Source: Acrocarpospora catenulata
Lineage (GTDB): Bacteria; Actinomycetota; Actinomycetes; Streptosporangiales; Streptosporangiaceae
Direction of reading: 5' to 3'
DNA length: 63,329 nucleotides
NCBI RefSeq assembly: GCF_018476525.1
Contig: NZ_JAHCST010000014.1
Coordinates: 141,619 to 204,947 of the forward strand
Within the stretch, counting starts at the first letter, position 1; each line of letters begins with the position of its first letter. The translations under genes were made by a program, and so were the position numbers. Of this stretch, positions 24,274 to 32,402 are shown one piece after another. The notes under the pieces are model-generated. The model ran no database searches. It was not told the origin of the DNA and saw only the letters and a list, made by a program, of their open reading frames with translations.

Positions 24274-25862
24274 GCGAAGCGCCGCGGGAGGTGGTCACCG
24301 ACTCGGGCATCCCGCTCCAGCCGGTCTACGTCGCGGACTCGGTCGCGGACGGCCTGGAGGAACGGCTCGGCCTGCCAGGCAAGCCCCCGTTCACCCGGGG
24401 GCCGTACCCGACCATGTACCGGGAACGCCTGTGGACCATGCGTCAGTACGCGGGCTACGGATCGGCCGAGGACACCAACGCCCGCTACCGGTTCCTGCTC
24501 GCGCAGGGCCAGACCGCGCTGTCGGTGGCCTTCGACCTGCCCACCCAGCTGGGATACGACTCGACCGACCCCGAGGTGGCCTCCGAGGTGGGCAGGGTGG
24601 GCGTGGCCATCGACACCGTCGAGGACATGGAGACGGTGTTCGACGGCCTGCCCATCGACCAGCTGTCGGTGAACTTCACCATCAACGCCACCGCGCCCAT
24701 CATCCTGGCCTTCTACCTGGTCGCCGCCGAGCGCCAGGGCGTGGCCCGCAAGGACGTCGCGGGCACCCTGCAGAACGACATCCTCAAGGAGTTCCTGGCC
24801 CGCAAGACGTTCATCTTCCCGCCGGAGGAGTCCATCCGGCTGGTCGCCGACGTGGTGGAGTACGCCTCCGCGGAGCTGCCCAGGTTCAACGGCATCTCGA
24901 TCACCGGCTACCACGCGCGGGAGGCGGGCTGCGACGCGGTCCAGGAGGTCGGGCTGACCATGGCCTCGGCGATCGCCTACAGCCAGGCGTTCCTCGCCAG
25001 GGGCCTCGACTTCGACTTCTTCGCGCCCCGGCTGTCCTTCCACTTCTCCAGCCAGCTGGACCTGTTCGAGGAGGCGGCCAAGGTCCGCGCGGCCCGCCGC
25101 ATGTGGCACCGGCTGGCCACCGAGCGGTTCGGCGCCAAGAAGGAGAACTCGGCGCGGCTGCGCTTCTTCTCCGGCTGTTCGGGGGCCACGCTGACCGCGC
25201 AGCAGCCGCTGAACAACGTGGTCCGCTCCACCCTGCAGTGCCTCGCGGCGGTGCTCGGCGGGGCCCAGTCGATCCACGTCATGGGCTACGACGAGGCACT
25301 GGAGATCCCCACCGAGGAGTCGGTACGGCTGGCCCTGCGCACCCAGCAGATCATCGCCCACGAGTCGGGCGTGGCCAAGGTCATCGACCCGCTGGCCGGC
25401 TCCTACTACGTGGAGAGCCTCACCGACGAGATCGAGCGGCGCGCCTGGGCACTGGTCGAGAAGGTGGACGCGGGCGGCGGGCTGGTCGAACTGCTCGCCC
25501 AGGGCGTCCCGCAACGGTGGGTGGCCGAGTCGGCCTACGCCTACGAGCGGCAGATCCTCAGCGGCGAGCGGGTCAAGGTCGGGGTGAACAAGTACACCGA
25601 CGGCTCGGACGTGGCTCCGCCATTGTTCGAGATCGACGAGACCGCGGGCGACCGCCAGCGGGAGAAACTGCGCGCCCGGATCGCGGCCCGCGACGCTCAG
25701 GCGGTCGGCGAGTCGCTCGCGGACCTCGGCCGTGCGCTGGACGAGGGCGCCAACACCATGCCGTACATCATGCAGTGCGGGCGGGTCGGCGCGACACTCG
25801 GCGAGATCGCCGACACGATGCGGTCCAGATTCGGCCGGTACCGGGAGCCGCAGCCATGGTGA
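24270..25862 (+). CDS. acyl-CoA mutase large (substrate-binding) subunit, B12-dependent
   Basis: 530 residues: the TIM-barrel substrate domain of the methylmalonyl-CoA mutase family without the B12 domain, which is supplied by the preceding gene. Conserved stretches: RGPYPTMYRERLWTMRQYAG, AFDLPTQLGYDS, LQNDILKEFLARKTFIFPP, ISITGYH. Aligning from memory to P. shermanii MCM, the Tyr in TMY and the Arg in FLARK correspond to Tyr89 and Arg207, which hold the substrate carboxylate; isobutyryl- and hydroxyisobutyryl-CoA mutases have Gln at the Arg site. A carboxylated substrate (methylmalonyl-CoA-like) is therefore favoured. No MeaB-type G-protein chaperone is in the window. Confidence 0.93.
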   Translation: MSEAPREVVTDSGIPLQPVYVADSVADGLEERLGLPGKPPFTRGPYPTMYRERLWTMRQYAGYGSAEDTNARYRFLLAQGQTALSVAFDLPTQLGYDSTDPEVASEVGRVGVAIDTVEDMETVFDGLPIDQLSVNFTINATAPIILAFYLVAAERQGVARKDVAGTLQNDILKEFLARKTFIFPPEESIRLVADVVEYASAELPRFNGISITGYHAREAGCDAVQEVGLTMASAIAYSQAFLARGLDFDFFAPRLSFHFSSQLDLFEEAAKVRAARRMWHRLATERFGAKKENSARLRFFSGCSGATLTAQQPLNNVVRSTLQCLAAVLGGAQSIHVMGYDEALEIPTEESVRLALRTQQIIAHESGVAKVIDPLAGSYYVESLTDEIERRAWALVEKVDAGGGLVELLAQGVPQRWVAESAYAYERQILSGERVKVGVNKYTDGSDVAPPLFEIDETAGDRQREKLRARIAARDAQAVGESLADLGRALDEGANTMPYIMQCGRVGATLGEIADTMRSRFGRYREPQPW

Positions 25863-27046
25863 GTCGAACAGCGGCGAGTCAGCGGCCCCTCGCGGGCATC
25901 CGGGTCGTCGATCTGACCCGGTTCGTCTCCGGGGCGTACGCCTCGATGCTGCTGGCCTCGCTCGGCGCCGATGTGATCAAGGTCGAGGTGGGCGCCGAGG
26001 GCGACCCGTACCGGACCCAGGGGACCGCGTTCGTCGGGACGGAGAGCGCGCTGTTCCAGGTGCTCAACACCGGCAAGCGCGGGATCAGGCTGGACCTGAA
26101 GTCCGCCGCGGGGCTGCGCGTCATGGAGGCCCTGCTCGGCTCGGCCGACGTGCTGATCGAGAACGGCCGGCCGGGGTCGCTCCGGGGGGTGGGGCTGGAC
26201 GCCGAGTCGGTGCGGACCCGCCACCCGCGCCTGGTGTACGGCTCCATCTCCGGCTACGGGCAGGTCGGGCCGGACGCCGCGCGGGGCGGGTTCGACCTGA
26301 TCCTGCAGGCCGAGGGCGGGCTGATGAGCGTCACCGGGGTGGCGGGCGGGGAGCCGGTCAAGGTCGGCGTGCCCGCGCTCGACATCGGCAGCGCCGTCTC
26401 GTGCGCACTGGCCGTGACCGCGGCGCTGCTGGGCCGGGAACGTCACGGGGCGGGGTCGCAGGTGTCGGCCTCCTTGCTGGAGTTCGCCACCGCCTGCTTC
26501 GCCAGCACGGCCCCCGCGTTCCTGGTGGACGGCGAGGTACCCCGGCAGATGGGCAGCCATTCGCCGACGTTCGCTCCCTACGGGGCGTTCCGGGCCAGGG
26601 ACGGCTACCTGGTCATGGCCGGAGCAGGGAGCGAGGACCTCTGGCACCGGGTATGCGCCGCCATCGGCGCCCCCCACCTGCTCGCGGACCCCCGTTTCAG
26701 CACCAACGCCGACCGGGTGCGCAACCTCGGCCCGCTCATCGGCGAGATCGAGGCTGTCCTGGCCGAACACGACGTGGCGGACTGGCTGTCCCGGCTCGGC
26801 GCGGCGGGCATCCCCGCCGCCCAGGTCCGCGACCTCGCCCAGGTGCTCACCTCACCGCAGGCGCAGGCTCTCGGCCTGGTACGCGAGCAACGGACCCGCG
26901 CGGGAACCTATCGGTACATCGGCCCGCCGTTCCAGGTCGACGGCCCGCTGCGGTTCGAGCGGGGCGCGCCGGAACTGGGGGAGCACACCGCGGAGATCCT
27001 GGCCGAGCTGGGCCTGGACGAAGATCAGGAGGTGACAGGACCATGA
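25856..27046 (+). CDS. family III (CaiB/BaiF) CoA-transferase
   Basis: 396 residues starting at ATG 25856, overlapping the mutase stop. N-terminal PLAGIRVVDLTRFVSGAYAS and NTGKRGIRLDLKS are typical; the Asp of LDIGSAVSCAL is the likely acyl-anhydride nucleophile. Such enzymes move CoA between two acids, often from succinyl-CoA. Next to a mutase that can produce succinyl-CoA, it could charge a free dicarboxylic acid using the pathway's own end product; this is inference. Confidence 0.92.
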   Translation: MVSRTAASQRPLAGIRVVDLTRFVSGAYASMLLASLGADVIKVEVGAEGDPYRTQGTAFVGTESALFQVLNTGKRGIRLDLKSAAGLRVMEALLGSADVLIENGRPGSLRGVGLDAESVRTRHPRLVYGSISGYGQVGPDAARGGFDLILQAEGGLMSVTGVAGGEPVKVGVPALDIGSAVSCALAVTAALLGRERHGAGSQVSASLLEFATACFASTAPAFLVDGEVPRQMGSHSPTFAPYGAFRARDGYLVMAGAGSEDLWHRVCAAIGAPHLLADPRFSTNADRVRNLGPLIGEIEAVLAEHDVADWLSRLGAAGIPAAQVRDLAQVLTSPQAQALGLVREQRTRAGTYRYIGPPFQVDGPLRFERGAPELGEHTAEILAELGLDEDQEVTGP

Positions 27047-28158
27047 CCGGATCAGTCACCGAAACGGCGGTCGCCGAGGCGGGCAGGGTCATCGAGCGCA
27101 CGATCGAGCTGTCGCTGATCCCCGCGCCGCCCCTGCAGGAAGCCGCGCGCGCCGAGCGGGTCGCCGGTTGGTGGCGCGCCGACGGTCTGGCCGAGGTCGC
27201 GATCGACCCGACCGGCAACGTGTGGGCGCGGGTCCGCGCGGGCAGCGGGCCAGCCATCCTGGTCGCCGCGCACCTCGACACCGTGTTCGGCCACGACGTA
27301 CGGCACGGCCTCACCGACGACGGCGCGGGACGGCTGGTCGGTCCCGGCTGCGGCGACGACACGGTGGCCGTCGCCGCCCTGTCCGTCCTGGACCGCCTGC
27401 TGCCCGAGCGGACCGGGGGCCAGGTCTGGATCGTGGCCACCGTCGGGGAGGAGGGCCTCGGCAACCTCCGGGGCGTCACCGCCGCCCTGGACCGGCCGCC
27501 CGTCCCCCTCGGGGCGCTGATCGCCCTGGAGGGCAACTACCTTGGCCGGGTGAACCTGATCGGGGTCGGCTCGGTACGCAAACGTGTCACGGTGACCGCA
27601 CCCGGCGGGCACGCCTGGGAGGACCCGCACGTCCCGAGCGCGGTGCACGTGGCGGCGGGGATGATCCATGACCTGGCCCGCCTGCGGCCGGGCGGCGACG
27701 CGAAGGCGACCGTCAACATCGGCACCCTGCACGGCGGCGAGTCCATCAACGCCCGCGCCCGGCGATGCGTGTTCGACCTCGACCTGCGCTCGGCGGACGA
27801 ACCCACCCTGCGTCTGCTCGAGGACGGCGCGCGGGAGATCCTGGAGCGGGTCCCCGCGCAGGTGAACGTGGCGATCGAGGAGATCGGGAACCGCCCGGCG
27901 GGCCGGCTGGCCGAGGACCATCCCCTCGTCCTGGCCGCCGAGGCGGCGCTGCGGACGATCGGCGTCGAGCCCCGCCACACCGCCGCGAGCACCGACGCCA
28001 ACGCCGCCTACAGGATCGGCCTCCCGGCGGTCACCCTCGGCATCACCTACGGGGACGGCACGCACACCGAGGCCGAATGGATCGAGACAGGTCCGGTCCC
28101 GCTCGGCCTCCAGGCGCTCGCCGCCACCATCTTGACCTACGGCTCCCAAGGAGAATGA
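27043..28158 (+). CDS. M20-family metallohydrolase (intact active site)
   Basis: 371 residues with a strong AGGAGGTGACAGGA start region and ATGA overlap with the CoA-transferase. All M20 elements are present: AAHLDTVF (His/Asp), GCGDDTVA (bridging Asp), VGEEGLGN (catalytic Glu pair), LEGN and THTEAEW (C-terminal His). No signal peptide, so it acts in the cytoplasm. Likely hydrolyses an N-acyl, N-carbamoyl or amide bond of a pathway intermediate. It contrasts with the first M20 protein of the operon, which lacks the Glu pair. Confidence 0.9.
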   Translation: MTGSVTETAVAEAGRVIERTIELSLIPAPPLQEAARAERVAGWWRADGLAEVAIDPTGNVWARVRAGSGPAILVAAHLDTVFGHDVRHGLTDDGAGRLVGPGCGDDTVAVAALSVLDRLLPERTGGQVWIVATVGEEGLGNLRGVTAALDRPPVPLGALIALEGNYLGRVNLIGVGSVRKRVTVTAPGGHAWEDPHVPSAVHVAAGMIHDLARLRPGGDAKATVNIGTLHGGESINARARRCVFDLDLRSADEPTLRLLEDGAREILERVPAQVNVAIEEIGNRPAGRLAEDHPLVLAAEAALRTIGVEPRHTAASTDANAAYRIGLPAVTLGITYGDGTHTEAEWIETGPVPLGLQALAATILTYGSQGE

Positions 28159-28159
28159 C

Positions 28160-29161
28160 ATGCACAGCGGAGTGGCTCTGCAGCCCGTGGACCCGCCGGA
28201 CGAGTTCGGTTCCATGGTCGCGGAGATCGAGGACCGCGGCTTCGAGGAGCTGTGGCTCACCGACTCCTCCCTGCACGCGCGCAACGTGTACGTGTACCTG
28301 ACCCTGGCCGCGCTGCGCACCGAGCGGATCCGGCTGGGCACGGCGGTGACCAACCCCATCACCCGGCACCCGGCGGTCACCGCCACCGCGGCCACCACGA
28401 TCGACGAGGTCTCCGGCGGGCGCGCGGTGCTCGGCATCGGCGCCGGGGACCGCCCGCTGCTCGCGCTCGGCTCCAAGCCGGCGCCGCTGGCCCGGCTGGA
28501 GGCGGCCATCGGCGCGATCCGCCGGCTGTGGGCCGGGGAGCACGTGACCCTCCAGGCGCCAGGGTTCACGCTGGACGACGCGCACATGCGCGACCCCGGG
28601 CGGCCCGGCCTCCCGGTCTACGTCTCGGCGAGCGGCCCGAAGACGCTGGAGCTGGCCGGCCGGGTCGCCGACGGTGTCATCCTGCTGGCCGGGCTGCACC
28701 CCGAGGGGCTGCGCTGGGCCATCGACCACATCGACCGCGGCGCGGACCAGGCGGGCCGTCCGGCCCGTCCGAAGATCACGGTGTTCGCCTACGGCGCCAT
28801 CGACGAGGACGAGGAGCAGGCCCTGCGGGCCGGGCGGACCATCGCCGCCTGGTTCCCGCAGACCGCCCCCGTGTACTGCGAGATGGCCGGTCTCTCCGCC
28901 GACCTGGTCGCCGAGGTCCGCGAGCGGTACGCGGGCGGGGAGTTCCAGGAGGCCGAGCAGGCGGCCAACCTGCTGCCCGAGGACTTCGTGCACCGGATGG
29001 CGCTGGCCGGGAACAAGGACCGGGCCAGGGGACACATCGCCAACATGCTCGAGCTCGGGGTGGACTGCGTCAGCGTGTTCCCGCTCGGCGCGGACCGGAT
29101 GGCGACCGTCCGCGGCTTCAAGGAGGCGTTCGACGACGTGGTGGGAGCTGGTCGCCGGTGA
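28160..29161 (+). CDS. luciferase-like (LLM) flavin-dependent oxidoreductase
   Basis: 333 residues, single TIM barrel of the luciferase-like superfamily. Visible: GVALQPVDPPDEFGSMVAEI, ELWLTDSSLHARNVY, RLGTAVTNPITRHPAVTA and VYVSASGPKTLELAG. It could use FMN with a separate reductase, or F420 as in many actinomycetes; the sequence alone does not decide. Proposed role: oxidation or oxygenation of the substrate, comparable in type to RutA opening a pyrimidine ring, though no close relationship is claimed. One nt after the M20 gene and overlapping the next. Confidence 0.88.
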   Translation: MHSGVALQPVDPPDEFGSMVAEIEDRGFEELWLTDSSLHARNVYVYLTLAALRTERIRLGTAVTNPITRHPAVTATAATTIDEVSGGRAVLGIGAGDRPLLALGSKPAPLARLEAAIGAIRRLWAGEHVTLQAPGFTLDDAHMRDPGRPGLPVYVSASGPKTLELAGRVADGVILLAGLHPEGLRWAIDHIDRGADQAGRPARPKITVFAYGAIDEDEEQALRAGRTIAAWFPQTAPVYCEMAGLSADLVAEVRERYAGGEFQEAEQAANLLPEDFVHRMALAGNKDRARGHIANMLELGVDCVSVFPLGADRMATVRGFKEAFDDVVGAGRR

Positions 29162-30120
29162 TCCCCGACCGCACCCTGGCGACCGTCCTCGACCAGTGCC
29201 TGGGGGCCGGGCCGGGGGAGGAGGTGGTCCTGCTCACCGACGCGGGCACCGCGGCGGACGTGGTCGAGGCGCTGGTCACCGGACTGGAGGACCGGGGCTG
29301 CGTGCCGGTGGTGGCCAGGCTGCCGCGGTACGAGGTGCCGGGCAGCGAGCCGCCCTCGGCGGTGGCCGGGCTGCTGGCCGGAGCCGCCGCCGCGATCGAG
29401 CTGACCTCGACGTTCGTCGGGTCCAGCCAGGCGCGCCGGCGGGCGACGGCCGCCGGGACACGGTATCTGGCCATGCCGGGCGTGATCGCCGACACCTTCC
29501 GGCTCGGCGGGCCGTTCGACGTGGACTTCGACGAGTTGCGGACGCTGACCGAGCGGCTCGCCCGCGCCTGGGGCGAGGCGTCGGTCTTCCGGCTCACCAC
29601 TCCGGCCGGCACCGACCTGTCCGGTTCGGTGGAGGGGCGGCCGGGCCGGGCCCTGTTCGGCGTCGCCCGGGACCGGGGGGCGTACATGGCGCCGCCCGAT
29701 GTCGAGGCGGGGACCGCGCCGGTCGAGTACAGCGCCAACGGCGTCGTGGTCATCGACGGCGACTTCCTGTTCATGGGCCCGGGGCCGGTCACCCGGCCGG
29801 TCGCGCTGCACTTCGCCGCCGGACGACTGGTGTCGGTGGAGGGCGATGAGGGCATTCGGCTGACCGAGATGATGGATCGCTGCCAGGATGCGAGGATGGG
29901 CAATCTCGCCGAGGTCTCCATGGGGCTCAACCCCAACGGCCGCGTGTGCGGGGTCGCGATGGAGACCGAGTCCACCCTCGGCAGCGCGCACATCGCGCTC
30001 GGCAACTCGATCGCCTACGGCGGCACCGTGGACGCCCCGGCTCACCTGGACTGCGTCATGCGGGAGGCGACCCTGGAACTCGACGGGCGCCCGGTCCTGA
30101 TCAACGGGATACCCGCCTGA
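29158..30120 (+). CDS. M29 aminopeptidase/NicX-like metalloenzyme
   Basis: 320 residues from GTG 29158 (GTGA overlap). The C-terminal half carries the M29-fold metal site: AEVSMGLNPNGR, then GSAHIALGNSIAYGG and APAHLDCVM, which contain the conserved Glu/His/Asp ligands. Two kinds of enzyme share this fold: thermophilic leucyl aminopeptidases and NicX-type 2,5-dihydroxypyridine dioxygenases that open an N-heterocycle. In an operon with an amidohydrolase, LLM enzyme and M20 hydrolases, a ring-opening or amide-cleaving role is more plausible than peptide digestion; not proven by sequence. Confidence 0.8.
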   Translation: MIPDRTLATVLDQCLGAGPGEEVVLLTDAGTAADVVEALVTGLEDRGCVPVVARLPRYEVPGSEPPSAVAGLLAGAAAAIELTSTFVGSSQARRRATAAGTRYLAMPGVIADTFRLGGPFDVDFDELRTLTERLARAWGEASVFRLTTPAGTDLSGSVEGRPGRALFGVARDRGAYMAPPDVEAGTAPVEYSANGVVVIDGDFLFMGPGPVTRPVALHFAAGRLVSVEGDEGIRLTEMMDRCQDARMGNLAEVSMGLNPNGRVCGVAMETESTLGSAHIALGNSIAYGGTVDAPAHLDCVMREATLELDGRPVLINGIPA

Positions 30121-30130
30121 TCCTCGTCTT

Positions 30131-30150
30131 GCGTATCACATCTGATATGC
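30131..30150. promoter_or_regulatory. GntR-type operator, site D (autoregulation)
   Basis: GCGTATCACATCTGATATGC; 18 of 20 match the consensus shared with sites A-C. It lies 93 nt before the gntR start codon, in the gap after the NicX-like gene, so the regulator probably controls its own gene. Confidence 0.65.
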
Positions 30151-30242
30151 GAAAATACCCAGTGCGCGCTGAGCACTCCCCATGGCACCTCTCTTCGGAG
30201 CCCCGCGCGCAGCCTCGACACATCAAACCATCTGGGGGCCCG

Positions 30243-30920
30243 ATGGCAACGGGAGAAGGCCTCGGTCTGGACGAGTTGCCGCACATGCAGCTCAAGGACC
30301 GGGTCTACCACCGCCTTCGCCAGAGCATCGTGAACGGCGAATTCGAAATCGGCTTCGCGCTCCGCGAGGTGGACATCGCCACCCGTCTCGGCGTCAGCAA
30401 GACGCCCATCCGGGAGGCGTTCGTCCGGCTGCAGAAAGATCGGCTGGTCCAGCTGATCCCCTATCGGGGCGCGGTCGTCGCGGGCTACAGCCGCCAGGAC
30501 CTCCGTGAGGTCTACGAGGTGCGCGCCCTCATCGAGGGCGCCTGCGCGGCCACGGCCGCCGCCGAGCCGACCGGCCAGGTCCGCGCCGACCTGGAGCGCA
30601 ACGTGGAGGCGGGCCGCCAGGCCCTGGCCGCCGGTGACGTCGAGGAGGTGATCCGGTTGTTCGAGGAGTTCGACCGGCTCATCTACCGTCAGTCCAGGAA
30701 CCAGTGGGTCAACGACCTCATCGAGAACCTGGAAGGCCACCAGCGGCGCATCGGGCGGCTCACCGTCGGCATCCCCGGCCGCCTGGAGCAGTCGATCGAG
30801 GAGCACTCCCGGATCTGCGACGCCATCGCCAGGGGCGACGCCGAGGACGCCGAGAAACTGATGCGGGCGCACATCACCTCGGTCATGACCGACCAACTGG
30901 AGAACCTCCAGGACGGCTAG
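30243..30920 (+). CDS. GntR-family regulator (FadR/FCD subgroup)
   Basis: 225 residues; ATG 30243. Winged helix at ~15-75 (YHRLRQSIVNGEFEIG; VSKTPIREAFVRLQKD), then an all-helical FCD effector domain with metal/ligand His residues in SIEEHSRICDAI and MRAHITSV. Probably the substrate- or intermediate-responsive repressor of both divergent operons of region 2, given the shared palindromes. The Shine-Dalgarno is weak (GGGGG), consistent with low expression. Confidence 0.92.
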   Translation: MATGEGLGLDELPHMQLKDRVYHRLRQSIVNGEFEIGFALREVDIATRLGVSKTPIREAFVRLQKDRLVQLIPYRGAVVAGYSRQDLREVYEVRALIEGACAATAAAEPTGQVRADLERNVEAGRQALAAGDVEEVIRLFEEFDRLIYRQSRNQWVNDLIENLEGHQRRIGRLTVGIPGRLEQSIEEHSRICDAIARGDAEDAEKLMRAHITSVMTDQLENLQDG

Positions 30921-30941
30921 CAGCCCGGCCGGACCCACGGG

Positions 30942-32243
30942 TCAGGGGATGAGGGAGACCTCGGGGAAGCGGGTGTCGGGGCCCGCGAACAGGCGGGTCG
31001 GCTTGCCTCGCAGGTGCAGGTCGAAGAAGGCCCCGACGTAGGCGCGCTGCGCCGCCACCGAACGGCCGGGATTGATGGTGCCCACGTAGTCCGCGAGCGG
31101 CACCGTGGGGAGCTTGGCCGCGATCTGCGGCAGCAGCGGCTGCAGGTCGGTGAACGAGCCGTGGGCCGCGCCCTTGAAACGCAGCTCCCGCTTCCAACCG
31201 GTCGAGGCCCGCCAGAACGACTTCCAGCTCGGCTCGCTGTCCCGCGTGTGGGTCTCGGCCGCCAGTTGCAGGAACGGCCTGGTCACACCGCGGGTGGCCA
31301 CGGGGCCGACATAGGCGCCGTCGAGGTTGACGCCCGCGTCCACGCGGGTGTCGTCGCGGGTCAGCTGCGCGGCGACCGAACCGCCCAGCGACTGTCCCAG
31401 CACCCCCACCCGCGAGGCGTCGGGCGCGCCGAGCATCCCCTTGGGCAGCTTGCCGCCGATCGGGCGACCGTGGGCCAGGGCGGTGACCTGGTCCAGCACG
31501 TAGCGCATGTCCGCCAGGCGCGCCCGCGAATGCTTGGCCAGCAACTTGGCGATGACCTTCGGCGTCAGCTTCGCGGGCAGCGGCAGGGCGCGCACCAGGC
31601 GCCGGCCGGGAAACTCCACCTGGTCGGCCTCGTAGGTGTGGTCGACGGTGACGACCAGGTAGCCGCGCGAGGCCAGGTCCTCGACCAGGGTGGTGCCCAG
31701 CGTGCGCGGCCCGCCGTCCCCCGAACCGAACAGCACCACCGGCAGCTTGCCCGCACGCGGCTCGACCGGCGCGCCGACGCGGGCCTGGGTGCGCGTGGCG
31801 GCCCAGGCGACGGTGCCCTTGGCGATGCCCAGGGGCGGCGCCGAGTGCCGATCCCAGTCGGCGGCGGCCAGCGGCGCCATGTGCGGCGCGAGCGGCCCGC
31901 CGCCGGCCGCCGGATACCACAGGCTGATTATCAGTTCCCGGTACGGCTTGGCCGCCACCAGCGGATCGGGCCGCGAGCGGTCGACCAGCCGCATGGCCAC
32001 GGTCCCGACCGGATACGGGCCGCCGGGCGCGGGCAGGCTCACGCCGATCGGGCTCCCGGCGTCGGCGGAGGCCGCGGGCAGGGAGCCCGCCAGCACCAGC
32101 ACGGCCAGCCCCGCGACCTTGCCCGCGGCTTTCGAGACGGCGGACGCCGCCCTTCTGGAGACAGCCGCCCTTCTGGAGACAGTGGACGAACCGGCGGCCG
32201 TGGCCCCGAAGGCAAGATCCGCATTTTTCGTGACAAAGGACAT
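30942..32243 (-). CDS. secreted alpha/beta hydrolase, PAF-acetylhydrolase-like
   Basis: 433 residues; GAGGAG precedes the ATG. A long N-terminal region (~60 residues) with a hydrophobic core VAGLAVLVLAGSLPAASADA looks like an extended signal peptide. The mature part resembles bacterial lipases of the platelet-activating-factor acetylhydrolase group: oxyanion segment LFGSGDGG, nucleophile GQSLGGS and C-terminal AHGSFTD with the His. It would hydrolyse an ester outside the cell. The signal region contains a 6-residue repeat caused by an 18-bp duplication. Divergent from the two-component genes. Confidence 0.82.
   Translation of the reverse strand: MSFVTKNADLAFGATAAGSSTVSRRAAVSRRAASAVSKAAGKVAGLAVLVLAGSLPAASADAGSPIGVSLPAPGGPYPVGTVAMRLVDRSRPDPLVAAKPYRELIISLWYPAAGGGPLAPHMAPLAAADWDRHSAPPLGIAKGTVAWAATRTQARVGAPVEPRAGKLPVVLFGSGDGGPRTLGTTLVEDLASRGYLVVTVDHTYEADQVEFPGRRLVRALPLPAKLTPKVIAKLLAKHSRARLADMRYVLDQVTALAHGRPIGGKLPKGMLGAPDASRVGVLGQSLGGSVAAQLTRDDTRVDAGVNLDGAYVGPVATRGVTRPFLQLAAETHTRDSEPSWKSFWRASTGWKRELRFKGAAHGSFTDLQPLLPQIAAKLPTVPLADYVGTINPGRSVAAQRAYVGAFFDLHLRGKPTRLFAGPDTRFPEVSLIP
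32146..32181. repeat. perfect 18-bp tandem duplication
   Basis: GCCGCCCTTCTGGAGACA occurs twice head to tail. It lies in frame in the signal-peptide region of the secreted hydrolase and adds six residues (VSRRAA repeated). A recent slippage event is likely. Confidence 0.9.
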
Positions 32244-32402
32244 GCGAAAGCTCCTCAAACGGAAAGGATGTCCGACGAGGCTGGCAGTCCGGCACGCCCG
32301 CGGGCCAGCGGCGGAGGTCGCACCCGCGCATGCGACTTTCGGATGACGGTCATCCCTCGGGAGGAGCGGGAGCGAACCCGCAGCCCAACTAGGGTGAAGC
32401 GC

